Assembly (NCBI RefSeq): GCF_003718715.1
Contig: NZ_CP033465.1
Span: 310,001 to 374,000 of the forward strand
Origin: Clostridium sp. JN-1
GTDB taxonomy: Bacteria; Bacillota; Clostridia; Clostridiales; Clostridiaceae
DNA: 64,000 nt
Direction of reading: 5' to 3'
The notes under the pieces are model-generated. The model was not told the DNA's origin and searched no databases. It saw nothing but the letters and a program-made list of their open reading frames with translations. The number at the start of each line of letters is the position of its first letter. The first letter of the stretch is position 1. Below, piece by piece: positions 36,547-46,834 of the stretch. A program made the position numbers and the translations under genes.

Positions 36547-39162
36547 ATGAATATTGAAAAATTGACTACAAAAGTTCAAGAATCTTTAAATGAAGCTCAA
36601 CTTATAGCGGTAAGACACAATCATCAACAAATAGATACAATTCATCTTTTTGATGCTTTAATATCACAAAAAGATGGGCTGATTCCAAATATATTTGAAA
36701 AGATGGGAGTTAATGTAGCAAATCTCAACAGCGAAACAGAGAAAGTTCTTGAAAAAATGCCAAAGGTATTAGGTGAAGGAGCTCAAAACTCTTCAATATA
36801 TGCTACAAGGAGATTTGAAGAAGTATTAGTAAAAGCCGAAGAAGCTGCAAAAAAGTTTAAGGATTCATATATTAGTGTAGAGCATGTAATGATTGGAATC
36901 ATGGATGTTAATTCTGCAGATACAGATGCCCTTTTAAACAAGTTTAATATAAAGAAAAAAGATTTTTTAGTTGCCTTATCTAAAGTAAGGGGTAATCAAA
37001 AAGTTGATACTCAAGATCCTGAAGGAACGTATGAAGCTTTAGTCAAGTATGGAAGGAACTTAGTTGAAGAAGCTAAAAAGCATAAACTAGACCCAGTAAT
37101 AGGAAGAGATGAAGAAATAAGAAGAGTTGTAAGAATACTTTCAAGGAGAACTAAAAATAATCCAGTCCTCATAGGTGAACCTGGTGTTGGTAAGACTGCA
37201 ATAGTTGAAGGTTTAGCTGAAAGAATTGTAAGAGGAGATATACCAGAGGGACTTAAAAATAAAATTATCTTTTCACTTGATATGGGAGCACTTATTGCAG
37301 GTGCAAAATTTAGAGGTGAATTTGAGGAAAGACTAAAAGCTGTACTCAAAGAAGTTGAAAAGAGTGACGGAAAGATAATACTTTTCATAGATGAAATTCA
37401 TACTATAGTAGGAGCAGGAAAGACAGAAGGATCTATGGATGCAGGTAATTTGATAAAACCAATGCTCGCAAGGGGTGAGCTGCATTGTATTGGAGCTACT
37501 ACTTTTGATGAATATAGAAAATATATAGAAAAGGATAAAGCTCTTGAAAGAAGATTTCAACCTGTAGTTGTTGACGAACCTACAGTAGAAGATTCTATAT
37601 CAATTTTAAGAGGTCTTAAGGAAAAGTTTGAGATATATCATGGTATAAGAATACATGATTCGGCTATAGTTGCATCTGCAAAGTTATCAGATAGGTATAT
37701 AATGGGCAGATTTTTACCAGATAAAGCTATAGATCTCATTGACGAAGCATGTGCAATGATACGAACTGATATAGACAGCATGCCGGCAGAAATGGATACG
37801 GTAAAGAGAAAAATATTTCAACTTAAAATTGAGAAAGAAGCATTATCAAATGAGAAAGATATAGCATCTCAAGAAAGATTAAAAACTGTTGAAAAAGAAC
37901 TTAGTAATTTAAATGAAAAGGATAAGGAACTTACTTCAAAGTATGACAAAGAAAAGTCACAAATTACAGAGGTTAGAAACTTAAAAGAGCGATTAGATAG
38001 TGCAAAAGGACAAATTGAAAAGGCAGAAAGGGAATATGATTTAAATAAAGTTGCTGAATTAAAATATGGAGTCATACCTAAAATTGAAAAACAAATTGAA
38101 GAAAAAGAAGCAGCATTAAAGCAAAATAATGAAAATGCAATGTTAAAAGAAGAAGTAACCGAAAAGGAAATATCTCAAATAGTCTCAAAATGGACAGGAA
38201 TACCTGTATCTAAATTAGTAGAAGGTGAAAGACGAAAACTATTGAGGTTAGAAGATGAACTTTCAAAGAGAGTAATAGGTCAAAAAGAAGCTGTAGCTGC
38301 AGTTTCGAACGCTGTCATGAGAGCTAGGGCTGGAATGAAGGATCCAAGGAGACCGATAGGTTCATTTGTATTTTTAGGACCTACTGGTGTTGGAAAAACA
38401 GAACTTGCAAAAACCTTAGCAAGGAATTTGTTTGATAGTGAAGAAAATATGATTAGGATAGATATGTCTGAGTATATGGAAAAATACTCAGTATCAAGAC
38501 TTATAGGTGCTCCTCCAGGATATGTTGGATATGATGAAGGCGGTCAGCTTACAGAAGCAGTTAGAAGGAAACCATATAGTGTAATATTATTTGATGAAAT
38601 AGAAAAAGCTCATGATGATGTTTTTAATATATTTTTGCAAATACTAGATGACGGCAGGCTTACTGATAATCAGGGGAAGACTGTTGACTTTAAAAATTGT
38701 ATTATAATAATGACATCAAATATAGGAAGTAATTACTTACTTGAAAATAAAGACCAAAATGGTATAGAACAGCATATTAGGGATAGGGTAATGAATGACA
38801 TGAAAATTAAATTTAAGCCTGAATTTCTAAACAGGATTGATGATATAATACTCTTTAAACCTCTAACTACAGATGAAATAAAAGGTATAATTGATATATT
38901 CGTTAAAGATATACAAAATAGATTAAAAGATAAGAATATATCACTTAAAATTACAAACTCTGCTAAACAGTTAATGGCACGTGAAGGCTATGATCCAGTT
39001 TATGGTGCAAGACCACTTAAAAGGTATATAGAAAATACACTTGAAACTGAAATTGCAAAGCAGATAATAGCTGGAGAAATATATGATGGATGTACTATAG
39101 GTGTTGATAATGCAGAAGATAAAATTAAAATTGAGAGGATAAACTCAGATTTAAGTATATAG
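36547..39162 (+). CDS. clpB: ATP-dependent disaggregase ClpB
   Basis: The 871-residue chaperone has the Clp N domain (about 1-150) and a first AAA module with GEPGVGKT and [14 protein letters not shown] coiled-coil middle domain (about 400-530, Lys/Glu-rich) and a second AAA module with [30 protein letters not shown] and [11 protein letters not shown] follow. The M domain marks it as ClpB rather than ClpC. It works with DnaK to resolve aggregates after heat stress. ATG at 36547 follows GGAGGTGCTGCTATT; the frame extends upstream to a TTG without a site. A GC-rich hairpin follows. Confidence 0.95.
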   Translation: MNIEKLTTKVQESLNEAQLIAVRHNHQQIDTIHLFDALISQKDGLIPNIFEKMGVNVANLNSETEKVLEKMPKVLGEGAQNSSIYATRRFEEVLVKAEEAAKKFKDSYISVEHVMIGIMDVNSADTDALLNKFNIKKKDFLVALSKVRGNQKVDTQDPEGTYEALVKYGRNLVEEAKKHKLDPVIGRDEEIRRVVRILSRRTKNNPVLIGEPGVGKTAIVEGLAERIVRGDIPEGLKNKIIFSLDMGALIAGAKFRGEFEERLKAVLKEVEKSDGKIILFIDEIHTIVGAGKTEGSMDAGNLIKPMLARGELHCIGATTFDEYRKYIEKDKALERRFQPVVVDEPTVEDSISILRGLKEKFEIYHGIRIHDSAIVASAKLSDRYIMGRFLPDKAIDLIDEACAMIRTDIDSMPAEMDTVKRKIFQLKIEKEALSNEKDIASQERLKTVEKELSNLNEKDKELTSKYDKEKSQITEVRNLKERLDSAKGQIEKAEREYDLNKVAELKYGVIPKIEKQIEEKEAALKQNNENAMLKEEVTEKEISQIVSKWTGIPVSKLVEGERRKLLRLEDELSKRVIGQKEAVAAVSNAVMRARAGMKDPRRPIGSFVFLGPTGVGKTELAKTLARNLFDSEENMIRIDMSEYMEKYSVSRLIGAPPGYVGYDEGGQLTEAVRRKPYSVILFDEIEKAHDDVFNIFLQILDDGRLTDNQGKTVDFKNCIIIMTSNIGSNYLLENKDQNGIEQHIRDRVMNDMKIKFKPEFLNRIDDIILFKPLTTDEIKGIIDIFVKDIQNRLKDKNISLKITNSAKQLMAREGYDPVYGARPLKRYIENTLETEIAKQIIAGEIYDGCTIGVDNAEDKIKIERINSDLSI

Positions 39163-39166
39163 GATA

Positions 39167-39206
39167 TAAACGCAGCTGCAGTTTTTAATCTGCAGCTGCG
39201 TTTATC
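39167..39206 (+). terminator. terminator after clpB
   Basis: TAAACGCAGCTGCAG and CTGCAGCTGCGTTTA form a perfect 15-bp stem around an eight-base T-rich loop, five bases after the stop codon. The T-tract is short. Confidence 0.7.
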
Positions 39207-39207
39207 T

Positions 39208-39297
39208 ATGTTGCAAAAAAGAAACAAGATGCATAATAGCAACATCATTTTACGTAAAGCAGTGCAATTTATAGCTTAAAGTTGTTGCATTGCTGCA
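39208..39297 (+). promoter_or_regulatory. candidate enhancer (upstream activating) sites for the sigma-54 promoter at 39431
   Basis: ATGTTGC at 39208 and GCAACAT at 39239 form an inverted pair, and TTGTTGCATTGCTGCA lies at 39282. The same TGTTGCA core appears three times upstream of the second sigma-54 promoter (46613-46733). Enhancer sites 100-220 bases upstream are normal for sigma-54 activators. Confidence 0.5.
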
Positions 39298-39411
39298 CCA
39301 GGTGATTTATATTTAGGCTCTGTTTAAGGATAGTGTTGATTTTGAAATACTATCCTCAAACTTCACTGCAGCTTACTTTAATGAATTTGTTAAAAAGTAT
39401 TAAATCATGGG

Positions 39412-39431
39412 AAATTAAGGACCCCTGGGGT
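39412..39431. repeat. 20-base repeat, copy 1 (AAATTAAGGACCCCTGGGGT)
   Basis: The same 20 bases occur at 50285-50304. They include the near-palindrome ACCCC-T-GGGGT. This copy abuts the -24 element of the sigma-54 promoter. Confidence 0.8.
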
Positions 39432-39446
39432 GGCATGACAATTGCT
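39431..39446 (+). promoter_or_regulatory. sigma-54 (-24/-12) promoter of the ACP-ligase-luxE-luxC operon
   Basis: TGGCATGACAATTGCT matches the TGGCAC-N5-TTGCT consensus with the invariant GG and GC at correct spacing. It lies 37 bases before the ACP start codon. Confidence 0.85.
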
Positions 39447-39482
39447 TTTTAAATATGTAAAAATGCTCAAGGAGGTAAACTT

Positions 39483-39725
39483 ATGAATAATTTGGAAAAG
39501 TTCAATAAGATAATTTCAGAAACTTTAAATATAAAGAGTATGGAAAAGTTAAAAGATGATATGGGACCTGATGAAATAGAAAGTTGGGATTCTCTAGCAC
39601 ATGTAGAGCTTATATCAGGATTTGAGGATAACTTTGGAATAAGTATAGATGTAGTTGATGTATCAAGAATGTACACTATCGGTGATATAAAAAGAATATT
39701 AAAAAAGTATGGAATTGAAATATGA
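39483..39725 (+). CDS. acyl carrier protein
   Basis: The 80-residue acidic protein has the phosphopantetheine site WDSLAHVEL (Ser of DSL at about residue 38) and the usual four-helix spacing. AAGGAGG precedes ATG. Its last codons overlap the start of the AMP-ligase gene by four bases (ATGA), so the two are coupled. It likely carries the acyl group that LuxE and LuxC then handle. Confidence 0.9.
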   Translation: MNNLEKFNKIISETLNIKSMEKLKDDMGPDEIESWDSLAHVELISGFEDNFGISIDVVDVSRMYTIGDIKRILKKYGIEI

Positions 39726-41209
39726 CTTTTACAGATTATGTTTTTGAAAACTCATGCAAGTTAAATAAAACAGCAGTAATAGATAAAATAGAGATAAGTT
39801 ATGAAGAAATATATCAAGGTATAAAGTATATAACAAATTTACTAAGATGCAAAGATTATGGTAAACATGATAGTGTACTTATAATTTCAGAAAACTCTTT
39901 GTTTTTTATAAAAACTTACTTTGGGATTATTAAAAATGGCAGCATTTGTGTTCCAATAAATCCATCTATCTCAACTGAAGATATAAAATATATAATACAG
40001 TCCTTAAATATAAAATTAATATTTGCACAAGAAAGATATAAGAAAAAGATAAAGGATATAATTAAAGAAGATGTTGATCTATATACTGAAAAGGATTTAA
40101 ATGGACTTAAGTATATTAAAAAAATTGAGATAAGAAATGATATTGATTTAAAAGATGATACAGCACTTATAATGTTTACTTCAGGATCAACAGATAAACC
40201 TAAAGGTGTAATGCTAACTCATTATAATTTAGTCTGCAATACAGATTCTATAATAAAATATTTAAAATTAACAGAAAAAGATAGGGTAGAAGTAGTACTG
40301 CCATTTTACTATTGCTATGGTACTTCTCTTTTAAATACGCATTTTAGATGCGGCGGCAGTATTGTTATAAACAATAGATTTATGTTTCCACAAACTGTTT
40401 TAGATCATATAAATAAATATAAGTGTACAGGTTTTGCAGGAGTCCCAAGTACTTATCAAATACTGCTTAGAATGACTAATATGAAAGAACTTAAGTTTCC
40501 ATCTCTGAGGTATGTAACACAAGCTGGAGGAAGGCTTCCTGAAGTTTTTATATCTGAGTTATCATCTATATTAAATGAAACAGATATTTATATAATGTAT
40601 GGTCAAACTGAAGCTACAGCAAGGCTGTCATACCTTCCACCATCCAAATTAAAAAGTAAATTAGGATCTATTGGCAAAGGAATTCCAGGTACAAAACTCA
40701 TGGTGGTAAATAAAGAAGGACTTGAAGTTAAGACAGGAGAAATTGGGGAAATAGTAGCTCAGGGTGGAAACATAATGAAAGGTTACTTTAATGATGAAAG
40801 TGAAACAAAAAAAGCTTTAAAAAATGGTGTGCTGCATACAGGAGATATTGGGAAAATAGATGATGATGGATATATATATATAGTATCGAGAGAAAAAAAT
40901 ATAATAAAAAGTGCTGGAAATAGAATAAGTCCTAAAGAAATTGAAAATGTAATAGTTGAGATTAACGAAGTAGTGGAATGTGCTGTTATTGGTGTAGAAG
41001 ATGATATTTTAGGTGAAGCAATTAAGGCTTTTGTTGTTTTAAAAAGTAATAGTACAAATATAAATTCAAAGTATATAATTGATTATTGCCGTGATAGATT
41101 ACCTAATTTTAAAGTACCTAAGTATGTTGAATTTTTAATAACATTACCTAAAAACTCATCTGGAAAGGTATTACTCAAATCTTTAAAGAATAGAGAAAAA
41201 ATGAAATGA
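39722..41209 (+). CDS. acyl-activating AMP-forming ligase (ANL superfamily)
   Basis: The 495-residue enzyme has the P-loop signature MFTSGSTDKPKGVMLTHYN, the YGQTEATAR motif, HTGDIGKIDDDGYIYI and the C-terminal catalytic lysine region (KNSSGKVLLKSL). It is complete. It would adenylate a carboxylic acid and load it on the ACP encoded just upstream, or on CoA. The substrate chain length is not evident. Confidence 0.88.
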   Translation: MTFTDYVFENSCKLNKTAVIDKIEISYEEIYQGIKYITNLLRCKDYGKHDSVLIISENSLFFIKTYFGIIKNGSICVPINPSISTEDIKYIIQSLNIKLIFAQERYKKKIKDIIKEDVDLYTEKDLNGLKYIKKIEIRNDIDLKDDTALIMFTSGSTDKPKGVMLTHYNLVCNTDSIIKYLKLTEKDRVEVVLPFYYCYGTSLLNTHFRCGGSIVINNRFMFPQTVLDHINKYKCTGFAGVPSTYQILLRMTNMKELKFPSLRYVTQAGGRLPEVFISELSSILNETDIYIMYGQTEATARLSYLPPSKLKSKLGSIGKGIPGTKLMVVNKEGLEVKTGEIGEIVAQGGNIMKGYFNDESETKKALKNGVLHTGDIGKIDDDGYIYIVSREKNIIKSAGNRISPKEIENVIVEINEVVECAVIGVEDDILGEAIKAFVVLKSNSTNINSKYIIDYCRDRLPNFKVPKYVEFLITLPKNSSGKVLLKSLKNREKMK

Positions 41210-41225
41210 AGTAGGTGGCGCATGT

Positions 41226-42338
41226 ATGACAAATCAGGAATTATTGGAGAATATGATATTGAATACTCAATTTATGATACCGCAGAGCGAAAAAGAAAAG
41301 ATTTTACTTAAGATACTGAAAAGTGAGCTTGAACATAATAAAGTAAATGTCAATATCAAGAGTATGTATGAAAAAAATAATATAGATATCTCTAAAATTT
41401 CTAGATTAGATGAAATTCCATTTATACCTGTAAATATGTTTAAGGAATTTGATCTTTCATTATGCGGTGAAAAAGATATTGTAAGAGTATTGAATTCTAG
41501 TGCAACTACAACTGGAAAACCAAGTAAAATATATTTAGATAGAAGGACGTCAATTCGTCAATCACAAGCATTAATATCTACACTTAGGAGTTTCCTTGGT
41601 GATAAGAGGAGACCTATGCTTGTGATAGATAATGGAGATGTAAATGGAAAAAAAAGTGTTTTAACTGCAAGAGGTGCTGCAATTAGAGGAGTAAGTAGTT
41701 TTGCAAATAAAATGACATATGTAATGGATAAGTGCGGTGAAGATCTTAAAATAAATATGGAAAAGCTTAATGTCTTTCAAGATAAATATAGTAATTCGGA
41801 AATTTTAGTTTATGGGTTTACTTATATAATATGGTCAAAATTTGTGAAGGTATTAAAAGAAAAAAATATAAGATTGTCTTTCCCAAAAATGAAGTTATTG
41901 CACAGTGGCGGATGGAAAAAGTTAAAATCCCAAATGGTATCAAAAGAAGAATTTATTAAGGACACTTCTGAAGTCTTTGGTACTGATCCTAAAAATATAA
42001 TAGATTTCTATGGTATGGTGGAGCAGGTAGGTGTAGTTTTTTTAGATTGTGAGTACGGATATAAACATGTTCCAGACTTTGCAGATATCATAATAAGAGA
42101 TTTCAATACTCTAAATGAAGTTAAGTGCGGACAAAGCGGCATGATAGAAGTAATGAGTGCACTTGGTTCTAGTTATCCATCTCAAGCAATTTTGACAGAA
42201 GATATTGGGAAATTAGTTGGTATAGACACATGTAAGTGTGGAAGAAAAGGTAAGTATTTTAAATTTAAATCACGTGTTGAAAAAGCTGAGATTAGAGGAT
42301 GTGGAGATACATTTGCAGAGAGGGTGAATAAAATTTGA
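41226..42338 (+). CDS. luxE: LuxE-type acyl-protein synthetase
   Basis: The 370-residue protein matches the LuxE family. It has SSATTTGKPSKIYLDR (ATP/acid activation region), YGFTYIIWSKF, HSGGWKK and FYGMVEQVG. A Cys at about residue 359 in RGCGD, close to the C-terminus, corresponds to the acyl-accepting Cys near the end of LuxE in luminous bacteria. LuxE activates a fatty acid and passes it to LuxC. Its stop overlaps the luxC start by four bases. No luxA, luxB or luxD is present. Confidence 0.88.
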   Translation: MTNQELLENMILNTQFMIPQSEKEKILLKILKSELEHNKVNVNIKSMYEKNNIDISKISRLDEIPFIPVNMFKEFDLSLCGEKDIVRVLNSSATTTGKPSKIYLDRRTSIRQSQALISTLRSFLGDKRRPMLVIDNGDVNGKKSVLTARGAAIRGVSSFANKMTYVMDKCGEDLKINMEKLNVFQDKYSNSEILVYGFTYIIWSKFVKVLKEKNIRLSFPKMKLLHSGGWKKLKSQMVSKEEFIKDTSEVFGTDPKNIIDFYGMVEQVGVVFLDCEYGYKHVPDFADIIIRDFNTLNEVKCGQSGMIEVMSALGSSYPSQAILTEDIGKLVGIDTCKCGRKGKYFKFKSRVEKAEIRGCGDTFAERVNKI

Positions 42339-43627
42339 TAAATTGTTATTCATTAAATGGAAAGTTATATGACACTCCAATAGAGTTTAATGACTTCAAT
42401 GAAATAAAGTTAAATTTGGAGAAAAATTTGGATGCATTAAATTCATTACCATTTGAAGTTATTGTTTTGATTTTTGATGCTTATAGTAAGAAACTTAGCT
42501 CAAATAGGGAACTTTTAAAAATAGAAGGAGCTCCTTTTCTCTCATTTTATTTAAAGAAGGCAAATATAGAAAGTTTGATAGATAATAGTTTGAAAAATAA
42601 AAAGTGTTTAGATGAATTTATTGATATAGGAAATGGAAAATTTATAAAAGCACAGGGAAGAGGAATTGTATGTCATTGGATAGCAGGAAATATACCCACA
42701 CTTGCAATTTACTCTATGCTTCAATCATTAATAGCTAAAAATTTAAATATCATAAGGGTATCAAAAAAGACCATGAATACGGCATTGAAATTATTTGAAC
42801 TTTTAAATGGAATAAAGGTTGTATATGATGAAAGAGAATATTCCTCAGATATATTATTAAAAAGTATTTCTTTTGTGTACTTTGAAAGCAGTGATAAATT
42901 ACTTAATAGGAGTATGTCACAAGCTGCAGATGCAAGAGTTGTATGGGGGGGAGAAGATGCTGTAAATTTAATAACAAGCCTCCCTAAGAAAACTACTTGC
43001 AAAGACTTAATTTTTGGACCAAAGTATTCTTTTGCAGTTTTCGATAAAAGTGCCATTGAAAGTAACGATTTTGAGAATTATATAACAAAGTTTGTACTTG
43101 ATATAGTTTTGTTTGGCCAGCAAGCTTGTTCATCTCCACATGTATTATTCGTAGAAAAAAGTAAAATGCCATTAAAAAAGATTGTGCAGGTTTTATCACA
43201 AGCTTTTGTGAAAATAAATAACAGATATCCGAATATACTTGATCAAAGTACTGCAGCAAAAATAATAAATGAACGTGGATTGTACGGCTTGAGTCTCAAC
43301 AAGGATTTGTACTGCCCTAAAGGTCTTGAGTACACTATTTTGATTAATAATGATTTTACTTTAGAAGAGCCAATTGGCGGAAGATGCATATTTGTAAAAC
43401 AAGTAGATAATATATTTGATATAAAAAAGTTAATTACCCGCAGAGTTCAAACAATAGGTATTGCAAGTAAGGATAGAAGCAGAGTGTTAAAATTTGCAGA
43501 TGAAGTAACTAGCCTTGGAGTTGATAGAATAGTGAGTGCTGGCATTATGAATATTTATGATTCTCCTTGGGATGGATATTATATGATAAATGAACTCATA
43601 AGATGGTGCTTAATAAATTTAGAATAA
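42335..43627 (+). CDS. luxC: LuxC-type acyl-protein/acyl-CoA reductase
   Basis: The 430-residue protein of the aldehyde-dehydrogenase fold has the LuxC-like segments GRGIVCHWIAGNIPTLAIYSM and VWGGEDAV, with the nucleophilic Cys in FGQQACSSPH. It reduces a thioester-bound acyl group with NADPH to the aldehyde. With the ACP, AMP-ligase and LuxE genes upstream it makes a complete acid-to-aldehyde module. A terminator follows. Confidence 0.87.
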   Translation: MINCYSLNGKLYDTPIEFNDFNEIKLNLEKNLDALNSLPFEVIVLIFDAYSKKLSSNRELLKIEGAPFLSFYLKKANIESLIDNSLKNKKCLDEFIDIGNGKFIKAQGRGIVCHWIAGNIPTLAIYSMLQSLIAKNLNIIRVSKKTMNTALKLFELLNGIKVVYDEREYSSDILLKSISFVYFESSDKLLNRSMSQAADARVVWGGEDAVNLITSLPKKTTCKDLIFGPKYSFAVFDKSAIESNDFENYITKFVLDIVLFGQQACSSPHVLFVEKSKMPLKKIVQVLSQAFVKINNRYPNILDQSTAAKIINERGLYGLSLNKDLYCPKGLEYTILINNDFTLEEPIGGRCIFVKQVDNIFDIKKLITRRVQTIGIASKDRSRVLKFADEVTSLGVDRIVSAGIMNIYDSPWDGYYMINELIRWCLINLE

Positions 43628-43635
43628 ATTTATGC

Positions 43636-43682
43636 TGAGTTTGAACCAGTTATTTACATATTTGGTTCAAACTTTGTTATGC
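43636..43682 (+). terminator. rho-independent terminator after luxC
   Basis: AGTTTGAACCA and TGGTTCAAACT form an 11-bp stem, followed by T-rich sequence. Confidence 0.8.
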
Positions 43683-43718
43683 TTTTATCAATGATTGTTG
43701 TATAATATAAATGACATT

Positions 43719-43738
43719 GTTAAAAAAATATTTATTTA
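43719..43738 (+). promoter_or_regulatory. possible Rex-type redox operator upstream of thl
   Basis: TTGTTAA followed by A/T-rich sequence matches one half of the clostridial Rex consensus TTGTTAA-N4-TTAACAA; the other half is poor. It lies just downstream of a TATAAT-like -10. Thiolase genes of clostridia are known Rex targets. Confidence 0.3.
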
Positions 43739-43760
43739 ATATTTGTTAGGAGGATTACTT

Positions 43761-44939
43761 ATGGGAAAGATAGTTATAGCAAGTGCTGTTAGAACAGCAA
43801 TAGGTAAATTCGGGGGAGCATTAAAAGATGTTTCAGCAGTTGACATGGGAGCTGTAGTCATAAAAGAAGCATTAAAAAGAGCTAATGTAAAACCAGAAGC
43901 TGTAGATGAGGTTATAATGGGAAATGTACTTCAAGCAGGACTCGGACAAAATCCAGCAAGGCAATCTCTTATAAAAGCAGGAATTCCACAAGAAGTATCT
44001 GGATTTACAATAAATAAGGTTTGTGGATCAGGACTTAGAGCAGTAAGTTTAGCAGCTCAGATAATAAAAACTGGAGATGCAGATATAATAGTTGCAGGTG
44101 GAATGGAAAATATGTCAAGAGCCCCATATGTCTTAAATGGAGTAAGATGGGGAGAAAGAATGGGAGAAGGAAAATTAGTTGATGAAATGATAGAAGATGG
44201 ATTGTGGGATGCATTCAATCAATATCATATGGGAATGACAGCAGAAAACATATCAGAAAAATGGGGAATCACAAGACAGATGCAGGATGAATTCTCAGTA
44301 TCTTCACAAAATAAAGCAGAAGCAGCAATAAAGAGTGGAAGATTTAAGGACGAAATAGTTCCAATTACAATAAAAACTAGAAAAGGCGAAGTAGTATTTG
44401 ATACAGATGAGTTCCCAAGGTTTGGAACAACAATGGAAGCATTATCAAAATTGAAACCAGCATTTAAAAAGGGTGGAACAGTTACAGCAGGAAATGCATC
44501 AGGTATAAATGATGCAGCATCAGCTTTAGTTGTAATGAGTGAAGAAAAAGCAAAAGAACTTGGAATAAAGCCTATGGCAACTATAGTATCTTATGGAACA
44601 AAAGGATTAGATCCAGCAATAATGGGATATGGACCATTTTATGCAACAAAGAATGCTTTAGAAAAGGCTAATTTAACTATAGATGATTTAGATTTAATAG
44701 AAGCAAATGAAGCATTTGCAGCTCAAAGTTTAGCAGTAGCTAAAGATTTAAAATTTGATATGAGTAAAGTAAATGTAAATGGAGGAGCAGTAGCACTTGG
44801 ACACCCTATTGGAGCATCAGGTGCAAGAATATTAACTACATTACTTTATGAAATGAAAAAGAGAAATTCCAAAAAAGGTCTTGCAACACTTTGCATAGGC
44901 GGTGGAATGGGAACTGCCATGATAGTTGAAATGGAATAA
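43761..44939 (+). CDS. thl: acetyl-CoA C-acetyltransferase (thiolase)
   Basis: Thiolase joins two acetyl-CoA to acetoacetyl-CoA at the entry to butyryl-CoA synthesis. The 392-residue protein has the acyl-Cys site [27 protein letters not shown] with the catalytic His, and CIGGGMGTA with the second Cys. ATG at 43761 follows TAGGAGG; the 18-base upstream extension begins with a weak codon. Codon choice is more uniform than neighbours, as expected for a highly expressed gene. Two terminators follow. Confidence 0.95.
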   Translation: MGKIVIASAVRTAIGKFGGALKDVSAVDMGAVVIKEALKRANVKPEAVDEVIMGNVLQAGLGQNPARQSLIKAGIPQEVSGFTINKVCGSGLRAVSLAAQIIKTGDADIIVAGGMENMSRAPYVLNGVRWGERMGEGKLVDEMIEDGLWDAFNQYHMGMTAENISEKWGITRQMQDEFSVSSQNKAEAAIKSGRFKDEIVPITIKTRKGEVVFDTDEFPRFGTTMEALSKLKPAFKKGGTVTAGNASGINDAASALVVMSEEKAKELGIKPMATIVSYGTKGLDPAIMGYGPFYATKNALEKANLTIDDLDLIEANEAFAAQSLAVAKDLKFDMSKVNVNGGAVALGHPIGASGARILTTLLYEMKKRNSKKGLATLCIGGGMGTAMIVEME

Positions 44940-44976
44940 AGTTTTAAATAATATAAAAAAATTAAAGATATAGTTT

Positions 44977-45043
44977 AAGCTGTTGATAAACATATTTTAT
45001 CAGCAGCTTTTGAATGTTTAGTCCAAAAGGGCTTTTTTTTGTT
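44977..45043 (+). terminator. two terminator hairpins after thl
   Basis: AAGCTGTTGATAAA pairs with TTTATCAGCAGCTT (44977-45010), and AGTCC-AAAA-GGGCT with eight T follows at 45021-45043. Confidence 0.8.
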
Positions 45044-45144
45044 TAATTTATTTAATATTGCTGAATATTTTGAATATAAATACAAGCTATGTTATAATTC
45101 TATTTAAATAAAAATATAGTTATACATTGAAAATATACATATAG

Positions 45145-45162
45145 TTGTATATTTTTTAACAA
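45145..45162 (+). promoter_or_regulatory. possible Rex operator upstream of the sigma-54 activator
   Basis: TTGTATATTTTTTAACAA has the 18-base frame of the Rex site, with a perfect right half (TTAACAA) and TTGT on the left. Near-identical sites precede cat2 copies 2 and 3 (54049-54066, 55715-55732). Confidence 0.4.
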
Positions 45163-45180
45163 TCAAGGAGGAATTATGTT

Positions 45181-46626
45181 GTGCAAAATAAACATAAATT
45201 TGATTTTTGTGATTTAATCAGTGGAGATAAAGAAGTTCTGCAATCTAGAATAAAACAATTTTATGATATTATTGAGTGTTCTTATGATGGTATATATATA
45301 ACTGATGGACAAGCTGATACTATATTTTTAAATAGGGCATATGAAAAGATAACTGGCATGAAGAAGAAAGAAATGTTAGGAAGAAATATGAAATACCTTG
45401 AGAAAAATAGATTTATATCTAAATCATGTACACTTATGGTTTTAAAATATAAAAGGAGCATAACAATTCAACAAAGCTTTAAAACGGGAAAAAAGGTTTT
45501 AGTATCTAGCAGTCCTATTTTTGATGAAGATGGCAATATAACTATGGTTGTTACAAATGTTAGAGATGTAACTGAATTATATGAGTTAAAAGAGCAATTG
45601 GAAAAAAATAAAAAACTTACTGAGAAGTATTATTCACAAGTAGAGGCTATGAGAAATCAACTCCTGGATTTTTCAGACATTATAGCAGAAGATAATAAGA
45701 TGTTAAGTATTTTGGAAGTTGCAAAAAAAGTTGCAAAGGTGGATACAACTGTGCTCCTGTTAGGTGAAACAGGTGTTGGAAAAGAAGTAATAGCAAAATA
45801 TATACACAAAAATAGTAAGAGAAGTGATAAAAGTTTTATAAAGATAAATTGTGGAGCCATACCTGAAAATTTAATAGAATCAGAGTTATTTGGGTATGAG
45901 AAGGGATCATTTACGGGAGCAAACAAGAATGGAAAAATTGGTTTGTTTGAATTAGCTGATGCTGGAACAATTTTTTTAGATGAAGTAGGAGAACTTCCAC
46001 TGAATATGCAGGTAAAGTTACTTAGAGTTCTTCAAGAAGGTGAAATAAGGAGAATAGGTGGAATTAAAAATATCAAAGTAAATGTTAGAGTTATTGCTGC
46101 TACTAATAGAAATTTAGAAGAAATGGTAAAGAAAAAGGTTTTTAGAGAAGACTTATATTATCGTTTAAATGTAATACCAATTACTATTTTACCACTTAGA
46201 GAAAGAAAAGCAGACATAGAGCCACTCACAAAGCATTTTTTACAGATGTTTAATAAGAAGTATGATTTTAACAAACAAATAACTTCTGGAGCAATAGATT
46301 CTCTAAAAAAGTATGAATGGCCGGGGAATGTTAGAGAATTAAAAAATATAATAGAGAGAGTTGTAATCATGAGCCAGGGTGGCAAGATACTTAGAAGTGA
46401 TTTACCTATCAAAGAAGTTTGGAGCAGTAATAGTAATCAAGTAGGTATTGAGAATAGAAATGTTACATTAAAAGAAGCTGTTGAAAACCTAGAAAAAAAC
46501 CTTATAGAAAGTGCATTTGAAGAATACGGAAATGTAAGGGCGGCAGCCAAAAAACTTGGAATAAATGCTTCTACTTTAGTTAGAAAGAGAAAAAAGTATA
46601 ATAACAAATCTATGTTGCAAAAATAA
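45181..46626 (+). CDS. sigma-54-dependent transcriptional activator (PAS-AAA-Fis)
   Basis: The 481-residue activator has a PAS domain (about 22-130), a linker with coiled-coil character, and a sigma-54 interaction AAA module. That module has GETGVGKE (Walker A), the sigma-54 contact loop GSFTGA (a Ser variant of GAFTGA) and LDEVGELP. A Fis-type helix-turn-helix ends it (GNVRAAAKKLGINASTLVRKR). The start is GTG after AAGGAGG; the nearby ATG is out of frame. It lies between two operons that both have sigma-54 promoters, so it probably drives them. The PAS signal (redox, or a metabolite such as 4-hydroxybutyrate) is unknown. Confidence 0.92.
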   Translation: MQNKHKFDFCDLISGDKEVLQSRIKQFYDIIECSYDGIYITDGQADTIFLNRAYEKITGMKKKEMLGRNMKYLEKNRFISKSCTLMVLKYKRSITIQQSFKTGKKVLVSSSPIFDEDGNITMVVTNVRDVTELYELKEQLEKNKKLTEKYYSQVEAMRNQLLDFSDIIAEDNKMLSILEVAKKVAKVDTTVLLLGETGVGKEVIAKYIHKNSKRSDKSFIKINCGAIPENLIESELFGYEKGSFTGANKNGKIGLFELADAGTIFLDEVGELPLNMQVKLLRVLQEGEIRRIGGIKNIKVNVRVIAATNRNLEEMVKKKVFREDLYYRLNVIPITILPLRERKADIEPLTKHFLQMFNKKYDFNKQITSGAIDSLKKYEWPGNVRELKNIIERVVIMSQGGKILRSDLPIKEVWSSNSNQVGIENRNVTLKEAVENLEKNLIESAFEEYGNVRAAAKKLGINASTLVRKRKKYNNKSMLQK

Positions 46627-46733
46627 AGTTTGTTGCAATTATGCACTTGGCGGCATAATGTGGGTTTAACCCTATAAGTTATGAATTAACCAAAATTATA
46701 TATAATTATTGCTGCGATAATGCAACAATTATG
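46613..46733 (+). promoter_or_regulatory. candidate enhancer sites for the abfD sigma-54 promoter
   Basis: TGTTGCAA at 46613 (inside the activator's last codons), TGTTGCAATTATGCA at 46631, and GCTGCGATAATGCAACAATT at 46711 share the TGTTGCA/TGCAACA core found upstream of the other sigma-54 promoter. They lie 100-220 bases ahead of it. Confidence 0.5.
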
Positions 46734-46760
46734 ACTAATATATCTTGGAAAAGTTTAAGA

Positions 46761-46816
46761 GACTCCTGATGTTGGTTAAGTGTATTTGACTAACATCAGG
46801 AGTCAAGTTATTTTAT
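46761..46816 (+). terminator. terminator after the activator gene
   Basis: GACTCCTGATGTT and AACATCAGGAGTC form a perfect 13-bp stem, followed by AAGTTATTTTATTT. It insulates the abfD operon from read-through. Confidence 0.85.
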
Positions 46817-46834
46817 TTAATAGATTTAAAAGTT

